From NCBI GenBank assembly GCA_029339195.1, contig JAPTJF010000703.1, positions 1-19,913 of the forward strand: a stretch of DNA of 19,913 nt. The letters run 5' to 3'. Positions within the stretch are counted from its first letter, which is position 1; each line of letters starts with the position of its first letter. Made by a program: the position numbers and the translations under genes. The notes under the pieces are model-generated. The model did not search any database. It worked only from the letters and a program-made list of their open reading frames with translations, and had not been told where the DNA came from. This DNA comes from Micractinium sp. NFX-FRZ (taxonomy: Eukaryota > Chlorophyta > Trebouxiophyceae > Chlorellales > Chlorellaceae). Below, one piece after another: positions 16,067-19,913 of this stretch.

Positions 16067-16790
16067 ATGATGCGTCGCCCCGGGGCTCCGGCAGCTCTGC
16101 GGGCGGGGCTGTGCATCGTACTACTGTCACTGGCAGCTTCGCCCGTCGCCGCCGCTGCCGCGACAACTACTGGTGCGCAGCCGGCTGCCGTGACCCCGCG
16201 GCTGCCCCCAGTGCAGGAGCCGCCGCTGCGCCTCGTCTTTATTCAGTCCCCTTGCACCCCCAGCTGCCCTGGCCCCCTCTCATAGGCTTCTGAACAATGG
16301 ACCTGTGCAACTGTGCAAGGACAGCGCCCCCCTGGGGTCCGCGACACATCACACTGTCCATCAAAGCTTCCGCTTTGCCTCCCTGCTTCCCACGTCCCTG
16401 CACCCCGCTCTTCTCGCCGCCTTACAGGGTGCTACAAAGTGGAGATGGATGCCGGCCTGGCTGAGGACAGCGTGTTCGGTCCCAACTGGGCGCCCGCCAT
16501 CGCCAGCGGGGCGTCGTACCGCACCGACCAGGGCAGTACGCTCAAGGTCGCCACGCCAGCAGACTGCTGCAAGGCGTGCACCGCCACCATGGGCTGCACC
16601 ATTTGGCGCTGGGCGGGCAAGGGGAAGGCAGCCACTTGCACCTTGGGGACCAAGCGAGATGGGCCCGTCACCCCCGGGGTGCCCTCCTCCCTCAGTGGGG
16701 AGATGTATTTTGCTTACTCGCCGGCAGAGATCTTTTTCAGCGCCGACCGCGTCGTCCAGCTGGGCTCGCAGATCGGATACCCGGCGGCAG
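16067..16790 (+). other. Signal peptide and Apple/PAN-like domain of secreted protein (exons 1-2)
   Basis: The exon 1/2 join at 16172/16428 uses donor GTGCGC in phase 1 and gives TTT-G-CYKVEMD. Exon 2 has Cys at 37, 82, 83, 86, 92 and 106, with aromatic WRW after the fourth, as in Apple/PAN modules that bind carbohydrate or protein. The PAN assignment rests on Cys spacing only. Confidence 0.6.
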
Positions 16791-19700
16791 GTGGGTGGGC
16801 AGGAGGGAGGGGGCAGGGAGGGGCAGACAGGGGCATGTGGGTGGGGAGGGGCCAGGGAGGGGCAGACAGGGGCATGTGAGTGAGGAGGGGGCAGGGTTGG
16901 GCCGGCTTGAGGGGCGGAGGAGCAGGTCGTGTGCTGGGTCGAGGTGATGTGCTGCTGCAAGCGCTGCTGCCGGTTCCGCTGCTGCTGGTGCCGCCGCTAC
17001 TGGTGCTTGTGCTGGTGTTGCCGTTGCTGGTGCTTGCTGCCTCCCCAGGGATCCCACCCCCGCCCCTCCCTTGCACCTGCCAAACACGGGTACCGTTTCC
17101 CACCCACCCCCTACTCATGCAGCCTACTGGCCGCGCGACGCCCCCGCCGCCTCCACCCTCGCCTACCTCACCGCCCTCCCGCCCTCCACCCAGTTTGCCA
17201 CCGTCCCCAAGGCAGCCGACTACAAGGCCTGCGCCGCCGCCTGCCTGGCGCAGCCGACCAAGTGCACAGGGTGGACTTGGCGACGGTTCAGGGACAGGTT
17301 CAGCAAGCCAGTTTTAGAGCCGGGGTGCTCGCTGCACAGGGGGCCGGCCGATGCAAGCACGCGCATCCGGGACCTCGGCGCCATGAGCGGCTGGGTCAGC
17401 AAGACGAGTGAGCGGGGGGCGTGCAGGCGGCTGCGGTTTGGGGGCTGCTTCCGGGCTGGATGGGGGGTGACGGGGGGGGGGCTGGCTGCGGAAATGGCGT
17501 GGAAGCAGGCTGGCTGGCTGGGAGGCACGCTTGGCACATGCATGGCAGGCTTGCGGGCAGGCTGGCAGGCAGGCAGTAAGGCAGGCGGGCTGGCAAAGCA
17601 AATTCTCGGGGCTGGCCGCCCTCGCTGCCCCCGCCCCTCTGCCTCCCTGCGCTCACCCATGCTCACCGCCTGCCCACTTCGATGATCTGCAGATGCCACC
17701 GGGGCCGCGCCCACCGTTCCCAGTGAGTTGCATGCCGCCGGGCAACTGCCTCTTGCTACAGCTGATATTGCTGCTGGCATGGCGTGGCAGTTATGCGCGC
17801 CAGCCCCACTCCCTCCTGTGGTTTGCTGGGCTGCTGGGCAGTTGTTCTGCACCCCTCTGCCTTGCATGCGGCTGCCTGTTGCGTCCCTCACAAACAAGTC
17901 CCTGCCCCCCATGTATCCCTCATCCCTTACCCATCCACTCTTTCCCCCGTGCCCCCTGCCGTGTGCAGCCTGCCGCAAGGCCCTGTCGGCGCTGCCCATC
18001 CTGGCACAGCCCTGCGGCTCCAGCAAAGTGCTGGCCACTGTGCCCAAGTGTGGCACTGTGATCATGTCGCCTCAGTCCCGCTGGCGCAGCTCGTGCTTCA
18101 AAGCAGGAGTGGATGAGCGCTGCTACGCAGAGGTGCGTGGGGTGGGGGTCTGCTGCTGTCCCAGTGCCACGCAGGTGCTTTATTATCAACCTTGCTGCCG
18201 GCAGTGTGCTGCAGCAAATACCTGTGTGACCACGCCACAGACAGAAAGCATCTGCTGCCACCACTGCTGCCACGCAGGTGCTCTACATCAACCCCGCTGC
18301 TGGCAGCGTGCTGGAGCCCAACGCCTTTGTGCGCGGGTGGATGCCGACCAACAACTGCCGGAACGGTCCCGCGGGCACGCCAGTGTTCACCTCCGCCTGC
18401 GAGGCATCATCCAAGGAGTGCCCAGGTTAGCAGAGTGTCCAGCTTTGGGAATTGGTTTACCTTTCATCTCTCGAACTCCCTGGGCGAGAGGGCAGGGGTA
18501 ATTGAGAGCGCAGGCGCCCTCCAGGGAGTGCCAGGTCAGCAGCGCCCCAGCTGTGGGGCATGCGCTTCAGGGGGGTGAACTCCTGGGCGAGGAGGGCAGG
18601 GGGAGGTTGAGAGCGGATGCACCCTCCAGGGAGTGCCCAGGCGGGCGGCCCAGCTCAAGTCGGATTGGGTTGAAGCCCCAGGCAGGGCCGCAGCCGGGGG
18701 ATGCCGCAGCGCCCGCCTGCTTGCGACTCACAAACGGGGCGGCGGTGTGCAGGTGGAGTCTGAAGAAAGCGTGGCTCATTTCCCACATTTGCCCTGCCAG
18801 AGGGAGATCAGCAGGCACCACCGGCAGTCCACACAAAGCAACAGCCCGCACATGGGTCAGCCCATGTCCCACCCTCACCTGCACGTGCCCCCACCCACCC
18901 ACACACACACGCGCGCCTCCTGCCCCCCGCAGCCAAGTTTATGCCCCGCTTCGTGCACAGCTTTGCGCAGCCGCGCCAGGTGTACACGACGCCCTGCACC
19001 GCTGGCGCCAAGCTGGCGGCCACCATCCCGCCCTGCACCGCCTTCCAATACCAGGAGGGCAGCATGCAGCCCGCCGCCTGTCCCCAGGACGCAACAAAGT
19101 GCTTTGGCAGGGTCATGTGAGTGTGAGAAATTTGAGAGTGCATGTTTTTGGTGGCCAGCCATGCACCTTGGCACGGTGTCACCCCCCAGCACACTCGCCT
19201 GTGCCAACGGCTTCAAGCCTCCCGGCCGCGTGCTGCCGCCCACCCCCACCCTCCCACCTTGTGCCCCTTGTCCCCCTCTGCCACGCTCCCCCTCGCAGGA
19301 CCGCAAAGGGCGCCTTGGGATGGATTGTGCTGAGCAGCCGGCCCTTTGGCGGTACCGCCGTGTGCCCCCGCCCCCAGTCGTTTGGCGGGCGGTCAGGATA
19401 TTCCGCCGACGTCAACGGCCCCACCACCCCGCAGCGCTGCGCCGCCCAGCCTGCAACCTTGACGCGGTACTACAAGTACGAAACCTTGGACGAAGCCCCC
19501 GAGCTGCTGAGGTTGTACAGCCAGCCCTCGCTGGGCAGCAAGGCCCTGGCGCAGCTCAGCCCCTGCGCCAGCCTGGCGGTACTGCCCGGCAGCGAGCGCG
19601 GTACCGACGGCAAGGTGCCCACGCTGCACTGCTGGATCGCGGCCAGGTTTGCCGGCAAGAGCGGGTGGGTGGTGGCCACCGAAGGCACCAACCCGGCAGC

Positions 19701-19913
19701 CCCCTGTGCAGACTTTTCAGAGGGGTACCTCGTTTCCCAGCTGCCCCTAGACTGCGCCCAGCCGCCGCCCATGCCGCCCTCGCCGCCCCTCCCGCCGTGG
19801 CCGCCCTCGCCACCGCAGCCGCCCCAGCCGCCATCGCCACCGCCTCTGGTAAAGATTCTCCCCGCTGTGCCGCACCCGCCGCCCCGCCACGGCGCCTTCA
19901 GGATCTTGTGCTG
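16067..19913 (+). CDS. Secreted Cys-rich protein: Apple/PAN-like domain, SH3b-like repeats, Pro-rich stretch; 3' end outside window
   Basis: Exons: 16067-16172, 16428-16790, 17123-17407, 17693-17722 (30-nt microexon), 17969-18132, 18278-18425, 18933-19116, 19299 to at least 19913; GT-AG introns, consistent phases, 631 full codons in the window. Exon 1 encodes a signal peptide (RAGLCIVLLSLAASPVAAAA), so the product is exported. The rest is extracellular in style: many cysteines, a first domain with an Apple/PAN-like spacing (DCCKACTATMGCTIWRW...TCTL, residues 81-108), a second Cys-rich segment (ACAAACLAQPTKCTGWTW), repeated SH3b-like units, then a hydroxyproline-type PPSPP run near 582-610. 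The ATG at 16067 (or 16070) is the first that gives the signal peptide. A cell-wall or matrix role is inference; I do not recognise an ortholog. The reading frame is still open at the right edge. Confidence 0.83.
16791..16900 (+). repeat. Donor-proximal G-rich tandem repeat in secreted-protein intron 2
   Basis: Starting exactly at the donor, GTGGGTGGG... ending GGGGCAGACAGGGGCAT is repeated at 16791-16836 and 16837-16875, with a third partial copy from 16876 (GTGAGTGAGG). Each copy begins with a donor-like GTGGGT or GTGAGT. The G-runs could form quadruplexes in the RNA. Confidence 0.85.
16964..17042. repeat. GCTG/GTGC-rich tract in intron 2
   Basis: Imperfect GCTGCTGG and TGCCGTTGCTGG units, low complexity, before the acceptor at 17122. 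Confidence 0.7.
17508..17596. repeat. GGCT/GGCA tetranucleotide tract in intron 3
   Basis: Runs of GGCTGGCT and GGCAGGCA inside the intron between exon 3 and the 30-nt microexon. Confidence 0.75.
17693..17722 (+). other. 30-nt microexon (N-A-T-G-A-A-P-T-V-P linker)
   Basis: Flanked by CTGCAG (ends 17692) and donor GTGAGT (17723), phase 1-1. It adds a ten-residue Ala/Thr/Pro linker that includes a possible N-glycosylation site (NAT) between the exon 3 module and the next SH3b-like unit. Being 30 nt and phase 1-1, it could be skipped without a frame change. Confidence 0.7.
18166..18211 (+). repeat. Echo of secreted-protein exon 6 start with decoy acceptor
   Basis: GCCACGCAG then GTGCTTTATTATCAACCTTG matches the true GCCACGCAG and GTGCTCTACATCAACCCCG at 18269-18313 with one inserted base. 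Every substitution is C in the real exon versus T in the echo. Splicing at the decoy (exon from 18175) would leave only a 42-nt intron, so the 18278 start is preferred. Confidence 0.85.
18410..18650 (+). repeat. Tandem copies of exon 6 end, donor and following intron
   Basis: Units start at 18410 (true exon end, TCCAAGGAGTGCCCAG|GTTAGC), 18520 (TCCAGGGAGTGCCAGGTCAGC) and 18625 (TCCAGGGAGTGCCCAGGCGGGC). They repeat every 105-110 bp and include intron sequence such as CTGGGCGAG-GGGCAGGGG and TTGAGAGCG. The first echo keeps a GT donor (GTCAGC); the second has GC. Confidence 0.85.
18891..18916. repeat. CCCA / CA / CG simple repeat before exon 7
   Basis: CCCACCCACCC followed by (AC)n and (GC)n just upstream of the acceptor at 18932. 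Confidence 0.85.
19759..19848 (+). other. Proline-rich PPSPP stretch
   Basis: About 30 residues of PPMPPSPPLPPWPPSPP type. In volvocine and trebouxiophyte algae such runs are hydroxylated and glycosylated linkers of cell-wall glycoproteins (pherophorin-like). Codons vary (CCG, CCC, CCA, CCT). The segment after it (HPPPRHGAFRILC) is not recognised. Confidence 0.85.

Larger units (their letters stand above)
17123..19740 (+). other. SH3b-like Cys-containing repeats of secreted protein (exons 3-8)
   Basis: Three clear units share a pattern: PCGSSKVLATVPKC ... VRGWMPTN..C; PCTAGAKLAATIPPC ... LGWIVLSS..C; QPSLGSKALAQLSPC ... SGWVVATE..C. A fourth, weaker unit is APAASTLAYLTALPPS ... SGWVSKT in exon 3. 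The S-K-x-L-A-x-x-P-x core followed about 30-45 residues later by GWV is how bacterial-type SH3 (SH3b) domains look, here with added cysteines. Unit borders do not match exon borders. The identity is inferred from the pattern, not from a search. Confidence 0.55.

Noticed and set aside
18175..18277. Alternative exon 6 start of the secreted protein at the upstream acceptor
   Set aside because: It would require a 42-nt intron, and the region is a diverged copy with an inserted base; the downstream start gives the better protein.
19849..19900. GTAAAG after the Pro-rich run as a possible donor
   Set aside because: The only nearby acceptor (TTCAG near 19902) would leave a roughly 53-nt intron, and the frame stays open without splicing. 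A longer intron reaching past the window cannot be excluded.
1..19913. CRISPR arrays, rRNA, prokaryotic operons or phage genes
   Set aside because: The repeats found are minisatellites, triplet tracts or splice-junction copies, and all genes are intron-rich and eukaryotic in style.

Overview
The window looks like nuclear DNA of a GC-rich green alga. A Chlorella-like trebouxiophyte is my best guess. The evidence is many short GT-AG introns (GTGAGT or GTGCGC donors, C-rich tracts before CAG), strong G/C third positions, a plant-type amino acid permease, a TKL kinase carrying DFN in place of DFG, and a PPSPP-type proline-rich cell-wall protein. There is no bacterial-style gene packing. The species assignment is inference.

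Three intron-rich genes account for almost everything. (1) Minus strand, 9245 down to base 1 and beyond: a receptor-like kinase read here as 22 exons. It has a signal peptide, an LRR N-cap, about eleven LRRs (five intact single-LRR exons of exactly 81 nt plus a damaged one), seven RCC1/crinkly-like CWG repeats, one membrane span and a TKL-type kinase domain that runs off the left edge at the APE motif. One LRR exon (7310-7389) is a base short and carries a stop. A 1.16-kb element with 38-bp terminal inverted repeats sits in the next intron. (2) Plus strand, 10257-15130: a complete ten-exon, 453-residue amino acid permease of the AAAP (AAP/LHT-like) family. (3) Plus strand, 16067 to the right edge: a secreted Cys-rich protein with an Apple/PAN-like N-terminal domain, three or four SH3b-like repeats and a proline-rich stretch, still open at base 19913.

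Genes 1 and 2 are transcribed divergently from a 1.0-kb spacer, and genes 2 and 3 are in tandem with a 0.94-kb spacer. Together the products suggest surface sensing (receptor kinase), nutrient uptake (permease) and cell-wall or extracellular matrix (secreted protein). No direct functional link can be proved.

Two things stand out. The first is the receptor architecture: a plant CRINKLY4-like set of seven CWG repeats combined with a long LRR array. The second is a repeated pattern in genes 2 and 3, with a weaker case in gene 1. Stretches of about 35-110 nt that span an exon/intron border are copied again next to the border, usually inside the intron, so introns carry echoes of exon edges with decoy splice sites.
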